22,542 bases of DNA from a virus. The notes under the pieces were generated by a model that saw nothing but the letters and a program-made list of their open reading frames with translations, did no database searches and had not been told where the DNA came from. Of this stretch, positions 1 to 6,303 are shown piece by piece. The translations under genes and the position numbers were made by a program. Numbering within the stretch: the stretch's first letter is position 1; every line of letters begins with the position of its first letter. The stretch lies in the IMG/VR virus record IMGVR_UViG_3300044984_002043, positions 1-22,542 of that record. One strand, 5' to 3'.

Positions 1-39
1 AGTGCTTGTTAAACCGGATAGCGGGTGAATGTCTTTTCC

Positions 40-84
40 TCCCCTTTAGCCTTCCCCCCTACTACGTAGGGGAAGGCTAGGGGA
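40..84. repeat. Large inverted repeat (hairpin)
   Basis: TCCCC plus AGCCTTCCCC (40-44, 48-57) pairs with GGGGAAGGCT plus GGGGA (69-78, 80-84), around a centre that is itself partly palindromic (CCCTAC, GTAGGG). No T-tract follows on either strand, so it does not look like an intrinsic terminator. A structural element of an origin, or a protein-binding site, fits better. Confidence 0.75.
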
Positions 85-121
85 GAAAATCCACCCCTAA
101 AAACCTCACAAAACCACCTGC

Positions 122-255
122 CGTTCCTCGCGTTCCATGCCGTTCCGTTCCGCGTGGAACGCTTGGAACGCAAAACCCTGCAACCATTGCCTGCGCTAGC
201 ATTCAGGCGTAAAGAGTCCCTTGGAACGTTCCGCACGTTCCATGCGTTCCGTTCC
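122..255. repeat. CGTTCC/GGAACG iteron-like cluster, candidate phage origin
   Basis: Eleven copies of one hexamer lie within 134 bases. CGTTCC starts at 122, 131, 141, 146, 227, 236, 245 and 250; the reverse complement GGAACG starts at 156, 165 and 223. Spacings of 9-10 and 5 bases recur, and the blocks 131-151 and 236-255 are near copies of each other. Arrays of short direct and inverted repeats beside a replication gene are typical of initiator-binding iterons. That this is the origin is inference; a repressor-binding array is the alternative. Confidence 0.6.
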
Positions 256-346
256 ACTTGCACTACATGCCGCACGGCATATCATCTGTTTGCCGGTTTG
301 TATTCCCGGCGGCGGGGTTGCCCTGATGCTTGGGTTAGATTCCCCA

Positions 347-391
347 GGCCATCCGGTCACTGGTCATGCGACTGCTAACGCATGTGTGGCC
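347..391. repeat. Nested hairpin downstream of the replication gene
   Basis: CATGCG (365-370) pairs with CGCATG (379-384) across an 8-base loop. An outer GGCCA/TGGCC pair (347-351, 387-391) can extend it. It lies about 60 bases past the stop codon of the minus-strand ATPase gene. There is no clear U-tract, so a terminator role is uncertain. Confidence 0.45.
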
Positions 392-448
392 GGAAATGGG
401 TCAAGCGCGCTCTCAAAATCCGTGCAACTACTTTTCCGAAAGTGATGG

Positions 449-1567
449 TTATCTAATCTTCTGTGCTTCCGTCTCCCCGATCTTCGTCAGTCGATAATGG
501 CCACGGAACTTCTCTGCGTACTTGAAGCCGACCAGACGCCCCATCACCCGATTTACCTTGCTCTTTGAAGCCTCGCCATTCCACCCGCAGTCGCTAGCCC
601 ACTGTGCGAAATGGTGAGTCGGGTAATGCGACATCGCCCACATCAAGCGATCCTCATCCTGATTCCGTGCCCGTCTCATTTCTGCTGCCCGCTCGTCGGA
701 GATGGGCCAGGCCACCACCGTCTGCGTCTTGTAGCTGCCCTCCTCAATCGACATCCCCATAAACTCAAAGGGAAGTTGATCGAAGTCCGGCCCGCGTTTC
801 TTCTGCTGCCAATGCAACACCGCCGTGTCGCCATCGGCGACAACGGTGTAGTTCGTATCGATTTCGTTCAGGAAAGCGCCGCCGCCGCGTGGCTTCAGGC
901 TATCCAGATCGCCGCCCTTGGTCGGATGGCAATTCACCATCACCGCCGGCGCGCCGGGAATCTTCGTCAGCTCACGCAGATCCATCGCATGGTTACGCGC
1001 CTGAATGTTGTCGTCCTCGCTGTCGCCGGTGAAGTAAGCCACCGACGTATCCACCAGCACCATCGAATACTCGAGGCCGCTAGCGGTCACTTCCTTGATG
1101 ATCTGATCGAGATATTCGCGCAGCGGGCAGGCCCAGGGCATCACCGTCACGCGCCCAATCACATCCTCACGATCAAGGCCTAGTTTCTCCATCGTCGCGC
1201 GCATACGCGGGCGGAAGCCGTTGGCATCCTCGCCGCACAGAATCAGCACATTCCCCGTCGAAATATCGCGTCCCGCAAAGCGCCGGCCAGTGGCCACGCA
1301 CAGCGCCAGCAGCAGCATGATCGCCGTCTTGCCGTGATTCGTCGCCGCCGTCACCGCATTCAAAGAGCCGCGCTGGATCATCTTATCGACCAGCCACACC
1401 TGATGATCATTTTCGGCCAGCCAGTCACCCGCATCGAACAGCAACTGCCGCTCGACAGGCGCATCAGGTAGCGCACCGCCATTCGTCACCGGATGCTTCG
1501 ACAACATCGCCAGCGCCTTGCGCTGCGCTTCCGCCATCACATCCACAATCGGCACGACGTTACTCAT
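449..1567 (-). CDS. RepA-like AAA ATPase / replicative helicase-type protein
   Basis: This 372-residue protein has a RecA/AAA_25-type ATPase core. A P-loop, AATNHGKT, lies at about residues 74-81; the usual first glycine is alanine. A hydrophobic strand ending in aspartate, SMVLVDTS, at about 168-175 is the Walker B candidate, and a strand with NCHPTKGG follows near 210. The last 80 residues are basic and could form a winged helix. Plasmid RepA and many phage replication proteins share this fold and act as hexameric helicases or loaders at an origin; that role is inferred. ATG at 1567 lies 2 bases past the stop of the upstream gene. It is the last gene of a five-gene minus-strand operon, next to a repeat cluster that may be its origin. 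Confidence 0.8.
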   Translation of the reverse strand: MSNVVPIVDVMAEAQRKALAMLSKHPVTNGGALPDAPVERQLLFDAGDWLAENDHQVWLVDKMIQRGSLNAVTAATNHGKTAIMLLLALCVATGRRFAGRDISTGNVLILCGEDANGFRPRMRATMEKLGLDREDVIGRVTVMPWACPLREYLDQIIKEVTASGLEYSMVLVDTSVAYFTGDSEDDNIQARNHAMDLRELTKIPGAPAVMVNCHPTKGGDLDSLKPRGGGAFLNEIDTNYTVVADGDTAVLHWQQKKRGPDFDQLPFEFMGMSIEEGSYKTQTVVAWPISDERAAEMRRARNQDEDRLMWAMSHYPTHHFAQWASDCGWNGEASKSKVNRVMGRLVGFKYAEKFRGHYRLTKIGETEAQKIR

Positions 1568-1569
1568 GA

Positions 1570-1923
1570 CTATCTATTTGTTGCGTGGTGCCGCTTAAGG
1601 CCGTGCTTTATTTCCTCCCTTAATGCGTCATTCAGATTACAAAATTCAACCGGAGCGCCAAACCTTTCAAGCAAAACAAATTTGTGACCACCCTCTTTAT
1701 GTAAGTTTGGTATCACATAGTCATACAAAACACGCATCAACCTCCAATAACAACCGCCAACATGAAAATCAGCACCATTAAAACTTTTCGACGGACGTCT
1801 AATTCTCATTTCCACTTCACTAAGTATCTGACAAGCCTCTCTTGCACTCATAATTGCCTCAGACTTAATTCCATCAATGGAGGCTAACTCTTCATCTGTA
1901 AATCCATTTAATTTTGATTCCAC
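1570..1923 (-). CDS. Hypothetical protein, AT-rich insert in the replication operon
   Basis: I do not recognise this 117-residue protein. I chose GTG at 1923 because AAGGAG lies six bases upstream on the minus strand; the frame stays open to a TTG at 1947 that has no such site. The sequence is mixed charged and hydrophobic, with SAREACQILSEVEMRIR likely helical and no Cys clusters, signal peptide or membrane span. Its DNA is visibly richer in A and T than the genes either side, and its codon choice differs (many AAA, TTT, ATT), which suggests a late arrival of the moron type. It sits tightly between the 190-residue gene and the ATPase gene, so it is probably co-transcribed. Confidence 0.65.
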   Translation of the reverse strand: MESKLNGFTDEELASIDGIKSEAIMSAREACQILSEVEMRIRRPSKSFNGADFHVGGCYWRLMRVLYDYVIPNLHKEGGHKFVLLERFGAPVEFCNLNDALREEIKHGLKRHHATNR

Positions 1924-1933
1924 TTTCAACTCC

Positions 1934-2506
1934 TTAAGAAAAACCAATTAGCGGAAGCCCCGCCCTCTCAAGCAACGCTGCGCGCACCGGCTGGAACGCA
2001 GCCGACCCGTAGAAACCTACCTGCAGCAGCATCGCCGTCTCGCGATACGAGGCCAGCGCCGTGCCGAAACGCTCGAAAGGTATCGCAGGGCCAACCGTCA
2101 CGAAATACGGCGCCACGCGCCACAGATCGAGCCGGAATACGCCCTCCGTGTATTCACCCCACACCGAAGCCGCGCCGGAACACAAACACGCCACCGCCGC
2201 CAGGGCGAAACGCTCGGCAGAACAATCGCCGCACACCAGGCAATCCAGCCCCGCGCACACCGACCAGTCGCCGCGCTCAATCTCGAAATCCTCCAGCGCG
2301 CAGATCCGCGCCACATTCGGCTTATCGGCATACAGCTCGCCGCCGTGCCACTCATCCACAGACACCAGCAACAAACCGATGCGCTCGCCGGCCTGCTTGC
2401 GCTCCATCACCGGCAACGCCCAGGCTGGCACCTTGCCCGCGTGCTGAAACGCACCCCGCGCAACCTGCGCCGGCTTGCCAGAGAAATCGCGCGTCAGCCT
2501 AGCCAT
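1934..2506 (-). CDS. Conserved-looking phage protein of unknown function
   Basis: The 190-residue protein starts at ATG 2506, overlapping the end of the upstream gene (stop at 2499-2501), so translation is probably coupled. A Cys cluster at about residues 84-95 (CAGLDCLVCGDC) could bind metal. The N-terminal third is basic (MARLTRDFSGKPAQVARGAF) and the rest mostly hydrophobic without a clear membrane span. Its place between small regulatory genes and the RepA-like ATPase suggests an early replication or regulatory role, but no family is recognised. The opposite-strand frames are shadows. Confidence 0.6.
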   Translation of the reverse strand: MARLTRDFSGKPAQVARGAFQHAGKVPAWALPVMERKQAGERIGLLLVSVDEWHGGELYADKPNVARICALEDFEIERGDWSVCAGLDCLVCGDCSAERFALAAVACLCSGAASVWGEYTEGVFRLDLWRVAPYFVTVGPAIPFERFGTALASYRETAMLLQVGFYGSAAFQPVRAALLERAGLPLIGFS

Positions 2507-2714
2507 TGCGCCTCCGAGAATGCTCGTCGCGCAACGCCTGTTCCAGAAACCCGCGCGACAACACGCCGCGCTTCTTTTCCACCAGCTCGAGATACTCGCG
2601 CCGCTCGTGCAGCGGCCAGCCCAGCACCGTGCGCACCTCGCATGCCACGCGATATTCCCGCGTAAAAGTCGGCGCTGGCGGGACGGCGCATTGCTCGCAT
2701 TGACATGGCGTCAC
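2499..2714 (-). CDS. Small conserved phage protein, DUF7696-like
   Basis: The 71-residue product starts with a CQCEQC motif, then VPPAPTF, then ACEVRTVLGWPLHERREYLE and a basic tail. The pattern 'R..CEVR.......RR.YL.LVE..RG' resembles a small family common in phages of betaproteobacteria (DUF7696 from memory). GTG at 2714 overlaps the TGA of the upstream gene (GTGA). The DNA encoding AVPPAPTF (2664-2687) matches, with one mismatch in 24, the leader of an integron-type cassette at 7296-7319. Function is unknown; the paired cysteines suggest metal or nucleic-acid binding. Confidence 0.6.
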   Translation of the reverse strand: MTPCQCEQCAVPPAPTFTREYRVACEVRTVLGWPLHERREYLELVEKKRGVLSRGFLEQALRDEHSRRRNG

Positions 2715-2917
2715 TCATTACCCCGCGATGCCCCGCATGAATCAATCAGCCCGCACGCCTCATCGCGCCTATGCTTCAGGCCATACAGCGAAACTTCCAG
2801 GAGGATGCGAATCATGTCCGACAGCTTGCGATCCTTCTCCATCGCCAGATCCTGCAAATCACGCTTCAGCGTATCGGAAAGGCGCACGGTAATTTCGGCG
2901 ATGCACTTTTCAGCCAT
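2711..2917 (-). CDS. Ribbon-helix-helix (Arc/CopG-type) regulator
   Basis: The 68-residue protein reads CIAEITVRLSDTLKRDLQDL near its start: an alternating strand followed by a helix, as in ribbon-helix-helix DNA-binding dimers. A second helix follows (DRKLSDMIRILLEVSLYGL). ATG at 2917 was chosen because the motif starts within five residues; the open frame continues upstream but through a terminator hairpin. No strong ribosome binding site is seen. It heads the minus-strand replication operon and overlaps the next gene by GTGA, so it probably regulates that operon or a plasmid-like function. Confidence 0.7.
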   Translation of the reverse strand: MAEKCIAEITVRLSDTLKRDLQDLAMEKDRKLSDMIRILLEVSLYGLKHRRDEACGLIDSCGASRGNE

Positions 2918-2932
2918 GCGCAGCACCGGGAA

Positions 2933-2969
2933 TAAAAAAGCCCACGGAACCTTGCGGCTCGACGTGGGC
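2933..2969 (-). terminator. Intrinsic terminator after the repressor gene
   Basis: On the minus strand GCCCACG pairs with CGTGGGC, followed directly by TTTTTTATT. Inside lies a second stem, GAGCC/GGTTC, closed by a GCAA (GNRA) tetraloop. It lies past the repressor stop (3075) and just before the ribbon-helix-helix start (2917), so it would end or attenuate repressor transcripts before the replication operon. Confidence 0.8.
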
Positions 2970-3005
2970 AACACCGGCATTGCAGCCGGCGAGGAGGGTA
3001 AGGGA

Positions 3006-3066
3006 GGCCAGTCCGCGACCTGTGCAACAGGTTTTCCACAACTCGACGCAAAGGAATGGACTGGCC
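3006..3066. repeat. Nested inverted repeats between repressor and replication operon
   Basis: GGCCAGTCC at 3006-3014 is the exact inverse of GGACTGGCC at 3058-3066. Between them, ACCTGT GCA ACAGGT at 3018-3032 is a perfect 6-3-6 palindrome. The block lies between the repressor stop and its terminator. It could be an operator for an unmapped promoter of the replication operon, or an RNA structure in the repressor 3' end. Confidence 0.55.
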
Positions 3067-3074
3067 AAAAACAT

Positions 3075-3284
3075 TTAAGCGGCATCCTTGAGGGGTGGCG
3101 CGCTGGTACCGAGCTTTTCGGCGTGCATGTCAATCAGTTGTTTGCCGATGCTGTAGGCTGGATTCTTGATTGCGCCGCGCCCGATCTCGCTGATTGTCGA
3201 TTGGCCGCACGCACAATGCGCCGCGATATCCTTTTGCGTAACGCCTGCGGCGGAAAGGTCGGAAATAAGTTTGATCCAGTTCAT
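3075..3284 (-). CDS. Cro/CI-family HTH repressor
   Basis: The 69-residue protein has a typical XRE helix-turn-helix at about residues 15-36 (GVTQKDIAAHCACGQSTISE, then IGRG). There is no C-terminal peptidase-like domain, so it resembles a Cro or a minimal repressor rather than full CI. ATG at 3284 was chosen because the frame upstream runs through the promoter. That ATG begins six bases after the -10 box TATTCT, which implies a leaderless mRNA, as known for lambda cI from PRM. It is transcribed away from the plus-strand early operon, with three operator-like sites in between. It probably represses its own promoter and the divergent early promoter. Confidence 0.8.
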   Translation of the reverse strand: MNWIKLISDLSAAGVTQKDIAAHCACGQSTISEIGRGAIKNPAYSIGKQLIDMHAEKLGTSAPPLKDAA

Positions 3285-3290
3285 AACGCC

Positions 3291-3319
3291 AGAATAGCGG
3301 AATACCGATATGCTGTCAA
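3291..3319 (-). promoter_or_regulatory. Leftward promoter of the repressor gene
   Basis: On the minus strand, TTGACA (3314-3319) and TATTCT (3291-3296) are separated by exactly 17 bases, close to the sigma-70 consensus. The spacer contains the CGGAATACCG operator core (3298-3307), so a bound repressor would block RNA polymerase. The predicted transcription start falls on or next to the ATG at 3284. Confidence 0.8.
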
Positions 3320-3375
3320 GCTGCAAACCGATATTATTTATCGGAATACCGCTTGACAATAGAAACGGAATACCG
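3298..3375. promoter_or_regulatory. Three identical repressor operator cores
   Basis: CGGAATACCG occurs exactly at 3298-3307, 3342-3351 and 3366-3375. Two copies extend to CGGAATACCGATA and the middle one is preceded by TAT, so the full site is probably a pseudo-palindrome TATCGG..CCGATA. A further inverted pair, CCGATA/TATCGG, spans 3328-3343. The outer two copies sit inside the -35/-10 spacers of the divergent promoters. This matches the tripartite operator design of lambdoid switches; the binding protein is inferred to be the adjacent repressor. Confidence 0.8.
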
Positions 3376-3380
3376 ATAAT
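3353..3380 (+). promoter_or_regulatory. Rightward early promoter
   Basis: A consensus -35 TTGACA (3353-3358) is followed after 16 bases by GATAAT (3375-3380), a five-of-six match to TATAAT. The third operator core (3366-3375) lies between the boxes. The first gene downstream starts at 3417 with GGAGG just upstream. This promoter probably drives the whole plus-strand early operon and may read into the cassette array. Confidence 0.8.
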
Positions 3381-3416
3381 GTGAGCCATCGAAACCAAAA
3401 ACCGATGGAGGCAACC

Positions 3417-3665
3417 ATGAGCAAGTACCAAGAAAGCGCTTACTGCCAGCACCCGAGTACGCAGGAAAAGTTCGACATAACAATATTCGGCAATGAAATT
3501 GATTTTAAGAATGACAGCCCGGCGCAAGTCTCTGCACAAATCTGGGCACCCGCTACCTCTATTCAGTTTGTTATGCGGCCATTGGACGCCCGTGCACTGG
3601 CGAATCACCTTATTGCTGCTGCCGATGCCGCCGAGCGCTATGAACCACTGAAAGCGGTGGCCTGA
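3417..3665 (+). CDS. First early-operon protein, unknown function
   Basis: The 82-residue protein starts at ATG 3417, six bases after GGAGG; an upstream in-frame start at 3381 lies inside the promoter and is rejected. Its first half alternates hydrophobic and polar residues (EKFDITIFGNEIDF), suggesting beta strands. Its end, ALANHLIAAADAAERYEPL, is a likely helix. It is the first gene behind the rightward early promoter, the position of Cro- or antitermination-type genes in lambdoids, but it has no helix-turn-helix. No family is recognised. Confidence 0.65.
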   Translation: MSKYQESAYCQHPSTQEKFDITIFGNEIDFKNDSPAQVSAQIWAPATSIQFVMRPLDARALANHLIAAADAAERYEPLKAVA

Positions 3666-3667
3666 CC

Positions 3668-3808
3668 GTGCATGCCTACATCGTCACCATCCGCAGCCCG
3701 CAGGGCCGCACTCGCTACAACGCGATTGCCGTCACCTGGTTCGATTGCTTCATGCAGGCCAGCGCCGAATTCGGCGTGCGCGCCGTCATCAGCGTCAAGC
3801 CCGCCTGA
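3668..3808 (+). CDS. Small conserved phage protein (46 aa)
   Basis: GTG at 3668, two bases past the previous stop, opens a 46-residue frame beginning MHAYIVTIRSPQGRTRYNAI and ending AVISVKPA. This pattern, an N-terminal strand pair plus a helix with WFDCFMQA, is common in tiny early genes of betaproteobacterial phages. The stop overlaps the next start (TGATG). Function unknown. Confidence 0.6.
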   Translation: MHAYIVTIRSPQGRTRYNAIAVTWFDCFMQASAEFGVRAVISVKPA

Positions 3809-3960
3809 TGCCCACCCACTACGTTCCAGCCCGCGCGCTGCGCCATGTCTGCCGGCAGATCGCCCGGTATCACCACCGCGATCACATCCCCGTCGTCGTC
3901 AGCCGGCCCGTTCCGGCTGACCACGGCACCGTCATTCTTTTACCCAGGGAAACCCCATGA
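3808..3960 (+). CDS. Small basic early phage protein (50 aa)
   Basis: The ATG at 3808 overlaps the previous TGA (TGATG), and the final TGA overlaps the next ATG (ATGA), so coupling is strong evidence for a gene. The 50-residue product is rich in Arg and His (LRHVCRQIARYHHRDHIPV) and may bind nucleic acid. No family is recognised. Its last part is in the frame of a longer open frame that starts further upstream without support. Confidence 0.5.
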   Translation: MPTHYVPARALRHVCRQIARYHHRDHIPVVVSRPVPADHGTVILLPRETP

Positions 3961-4385
3961 GCAAAATCACCGACACCCTCACGCACGAAATCTCCAGCGG
4001 CTTCGCGCAACAGATGCGGGCGCTGCTTTCCGCCAGCGCCGCCATTGCTGCTGCCGAAAACCTCGAGGACGAGCTGCGCGTGCGCGGCATCGAAGCGCAT
4101 GCCAGTGGCCACCTGGTCGATGAAGGCGTCACCGTCGTGGTGTTTTCGCTCGACGCACCCGAAGCTGTCCTTGACGCGCTGATGGATGCCGAAGTCACCC
4201 ACCAGGTGCTGGATATCTCCACCATCCCCATGGAACACGCCCTGGCGCTCATCGAGTGCATCCACCACGGCCAGCGCGTGCAGATCTACGTCACCCACAA
4301 GCGCCTGGCCATGTCGGTGCGGCAGATCGATGCCGCGCCCGTCTGCGAGCCGGTAAGCCTGTACCGCGAACCGGAGGCGGCATGA
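3957..4385 (+). CDS. Early phage protein, unknown function (142 aa)
   Basis: ATG at 3957 overlaps the upstream stop and its own stop overlaps the next start, as in the rest of this operon. The protein has an alanine-rich helical N-terminal half (about residues 15-45), then alternating strands and helices (VTVVVFSLDAPEAVLDALMD). No catalytic motif, Cys cluster or membrane span is seen, and I do not recognise the family. Confidence 0.6.
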   Translation: MSKITDTLTHEISSGFAQQMRALLSASAAIAAAENLEDELRVRGIEAHASGHLVDEGVTVVVFSLDAPEAVLDALMDAEVTHQVLDISTIPMEHALALIECIHHGQRVQIYVTHKRLAMSVRQIDAAPVCEPVSLYREPEAA

Positions 4386-4705
4386 ACATGTGGGCCACGC
4401 AAGTGCAATCGCTGATGACGCCGCGCATTGACGTGTCCATCATGAACAGCGCCGAGCCGGTAGAAGATCGCATGCAGCGCCTGACTAATGCCGCGCAGGC
4501 TAAAAATCGACTGCGCCGTGCCGCCACCGAGCGCATGGTGATCTCTGCCATCAACGCACGCGGATCAGCCAGCACGCTTGAGCTGGAAGACGATCTTTCC
4601 CTCTATCACAGCTACATCAGCGAAGTGTGCAACCGACTGATGGTCGTCGGGAAACTTACCTTTCAGCGCGGCCCGGCCGCCCGCAAATACTGGAGACTCG
4701 CATGA
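4382..4705 (+). CDS. Winged-helix-like early phage protein
   Basis: This 107-residue protein begins at ATG 4382, overlapping the previous stop. The second half (about residues 50-105) resembles a small winged helix: a helix with ERMVISAINARG, then a helix with HSYISEVCNRLMVVGKL, then a strand pair ending KYWRLA. Such proteins commonly act as phage early regulators or replication accessories; the specific role is unknown. It precedes a small membrane protein gene with ATGA overlap. Confidence 0.55.
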   Translation: MNMWATQVQSLMTPRIDVSIMNSAEPVEDRMQRLTNAAQAKNRLRRAATERMVISAINARGSASTLELEDDLSLYHSYISEVCNRLMVVGKLTFQRGPAARKYWRLA

Positions 4706-5019
4706 CCCTCTACCGTCGCCTGCAATTCTACTTAGCGTCCCGCGCCAAGCAGCGCGAAATCCTCACCAACCTGGCGCTCATCGCCGGCCTGCTGGTGTGC
4801 TTCGGCATCGTCGGCAGAATGGATTATGAAGACGCGCTAATCGCCGAAGCCGAGCGGCAATCCGCCAACGCCGACCTTAACCGCGCCGCGCTGCTCGCCT
4901 GCCTCAACGGCGGCGCACCGGGCTTGTACACCGAAAGCGCCGACGGCGTGCGCGTCTATCTGGTCTGCGATCCGCCCTATGAAGTCAGCGACCAAAACAT
5001 CCGGAGGCGCGCATCGTGA
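4702..5019 (+). CDS. Small membrane-anchored phage protein
   Basis: ATG at 4702 overlaps the previous TGA. One clear transmembrane segment (NLALIAGLLVCFGIVG, about residues 23-38) follows a positive N-terminus, which predicts an N-in topology with an outer C-terminal domain of about 65 residues. Two Cys in that domain (LLACLNG, YLVCDPP) could form a disulfide. Unknown function; an early membrane protein could serve superinfection exclusion, but nothing here proves it. Confidence 0.6.
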   Translation: MTLYRRLQFYLASRAKQREILTNLALIAGLLVCFGIVGRMDYEDALIAEAERQSANADLNRAALLACLNGGAPGLYTESADGVRVYLVCDPPYEVSDQNIRRRAS

Positions 5020-5444
5020 CCCTTACCGACGAGATTTTGCAGATTTTGCGCGAAAAAGCCGTGCCGATGTCCCGCAACGAGATATTCAAACTCGCCAGCG
5101 AGGCTGGCGACGCCGATGATGTCAGCCGCGCGCTCTACCACCTCAACAAATCCGGCAAGATCAAGCGCACCTCTGCTGACCTTGGCGGCTATCAATGGGA
5201 AATCCCCATCGGTGAACAACTCAAGGCCGCGCTGAAGCCCAAGCGCACCCCCGCGCCCAAGCCGATCCTGCCGCCCAGCGCGAAGCCTATGCCAACCGGC
5301 AAGCTCGGCTACAGCATCCACGATGGCGGCGCACTGACGATCTACCTCAACGACGGCATGAGCGATCCGCTCGAGCTGGATGCTGACGAAACCCTCGCCC
5401 TCGGCGATTTTCTACATCAAACACAAGGACTTTGGAGACCATGA
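5016..5444 (+). CDS. Winged-helix DNA-binding-like phage protein
   Basis: GTG at 5016 overlaps the preceding TGA (5017-5019). Residues 1-65 look like a winged helix: TDEILQILREKAVPMSRNEI, then DDVSRALYHLNKSGKIKR, then a wing ending GGYQWEI. A Pro/Lys-rich linker (about 75-95) joins it to a short C-terminal domain with strands and a helix (LTIYLNDG, LDADETLALGDFL). A transcription regulator or replication accessory is likely. Its stop overlaps the SSB-like gene. Confidence 0.65.
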   Translation: MTLTDEILQILREKAVPMSRNEIFKLASEAGDADDVSRALYHLNKSGKIKRTSADLGGYQWEIPIGEQLKAALKPKRTPAPKPILPPSAKPMPTGKLGYSIHDGGALTIYLNDGMSDPLELDADETLALGDFLHQTQGLWRP

Positions 5445-5737
5445 CCACATCCAAACGCATCGCCGTCAAGATCGGCGAATACACCGACCGCAGCGGCAAG
5501 ACCAAAGGCCGCTGGAAAACCCTCGGCGAGCTAGTCACCAAAGACGACGGCGGAATGTTCGTCAAGCTCGACGCCACCATTCTCAGCATGCAGATGTTCG
5601 CGCTGGCCAACAAGGAGCGCAACGATCACATCCTCGCCAGCCTGTTCAGTGACGACGACAAACCGGCCAGCGCCAGCACTCCGCCCGGCGCGCCGGCTAC
5701 CGGCCATCCGGCATTTGAAGACGACACTCCGTTCTGA
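5441..5737 (+). CDS. SSB-like protein with acidic C-terminal tail
   Basis: The 98-residue product starts at ATG 5441 (ATGA overlap). Residues 1-60 form alternating strands (KRIAVKIGEYTDRSGKTKGR) compatible with an OB fold. A Pro/Ala-rich linker follows, ending in FEDDTPF. That acidic, aromatic-ended tail closely resembles the DDDIPF tip by which bacterial and phage SSBs recruit replication partners. This makes a single-stranded DNA-binding protein the best guess, though it is shorter than canonical SSB and core residues were not matched. Confidence 0.5.
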   Translation: MTTSKRIAVKIGEYTDRSGKTKGRWKTLGELVTKDDGGMFVKLDATILSMQMFALANKERNDHILASLFSDDDKPASASTPPGAPATGHPAFEDDTPF

Positions 5738-5746
5738 GGATCCGCC

Positions 5747-6082
5747 ATGCAATTCCTGCCACAAACCGGCCGCGATCTGGCCGAATTCTTCCATCGCATT
5801 TGCGCCACATGGGACACGCTCACCCCTGAAGATCGCGTTAGCGGTGACTTCATCAACCCCGACGAGCCGGTTGTACTCACCGTGCCGAATCCTGATTACG
5901 ACGACGAATACGAAGAGGACGATCTCGACAACGATCACTCCCTGCACTTCCATGTCGAAAGCCACGGCGGTGGCGGAGATATGGATAACGACGGCACCGA
6001 ATGCGGCCACCTGGGCGCAAGCATCTGCGGCATGGAAATCGACCAACGAACCTACCTCTACAACGGACGGAGATACAAGTGA
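5747..6082 (+). CDS. Acidic early phage protein (111 aa)
   Basis: ATG at 5747 lies nine bases past the previous stop. The protein is strongly acidic, with a run of Asp/Glu at about residues 50-62 (DDEYEEDDLDND), and has several His and two Cys. Acidic, DNA-mimic-like small proteins occur among phage anti-restriction genes, but composition alone does not establish that. Its stop overlaps the next GTG. Confidence 0.6.
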   Translation: MQFLPQTGRDLAEFFHRICATWDTLTPEDRVSGDFINPDEPVVLTVPNPDYDDEYEEDDLDNDHSLHFHVESHGGGGDMDNDGTECGHLGASICGMEIDQRTYLYNGRRYK

Positions 6083-6303
6083 GCGACATCCTGCAAACGC
6101 TCCGCAAAGGATCGTGCGGAATGATCTGCGAAGCGCAACACGCCGCCGATGAAATCGAATTCCTCAGATCCGAACTGATCAGAGCGGTGCGCGACATCAA
6201 CCGCATCGGCAACCATACCGCCTCGCCTGATCGCTGCGACATCTGCGATCTGGTGATGTCGTATGGCTTCGATCCGGAGGCATTGCGGGGCGATAGAGAA
6301 TGA
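6079..6303 (+). CDS. Small early protein with CxxC motif
   Basis: GTG at 6079 overlaps the previous stop (GTGA). The 74-residue protein has a likely helix (AQHAADEIEFLRSELIRAVR) followed by RCDICDLVMSYG, a single CxxC that could bind metal in a dimer. Its TGA overlaps the next ATG. Unknown family. Confidence 0.55.
   Translation: MSDILQTLRKGSCGMICEAQHAADEIEFLRSELIRAVRDINRIGNHTASPDRCDICDLVMSYGFDPEALRGDRE

Larger units (their letters stand above)
1..448. other. Gene-free region with hairpins and iteron-like repeats
   Basis: No open frame here shows protein-like composition, ribosome binding site or family resemblance. The stretch lies just downstream of the minus-strand replication ATPase gene and contains the hairpin at 40-84, the CGTTCC/GGAACG cluster at 122-255 and another hairpin at 347-391. 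A non-coding replication or regulatory region is the simplest reading. The left part may continue beyond the window. Confidence 0.6.

Noticed and set aside
300-440. tRNA-like or att-core sequence near 341-420
   Set aside because: A GGGTTAGATTCCC stretch resembles a T-arm, but no full cloverleaf or repeated core is found.
2973-2990. Small hairpin CGGC/GCCG
   Set aside because: A four- to five-base stem in GC-rich DNA is expected by chance.
2475-3356. 293-residue open frame on the plus strand
   Set aside because: Antisense to the coupled early genes and the repressor, and it runs through the terminator and operators.
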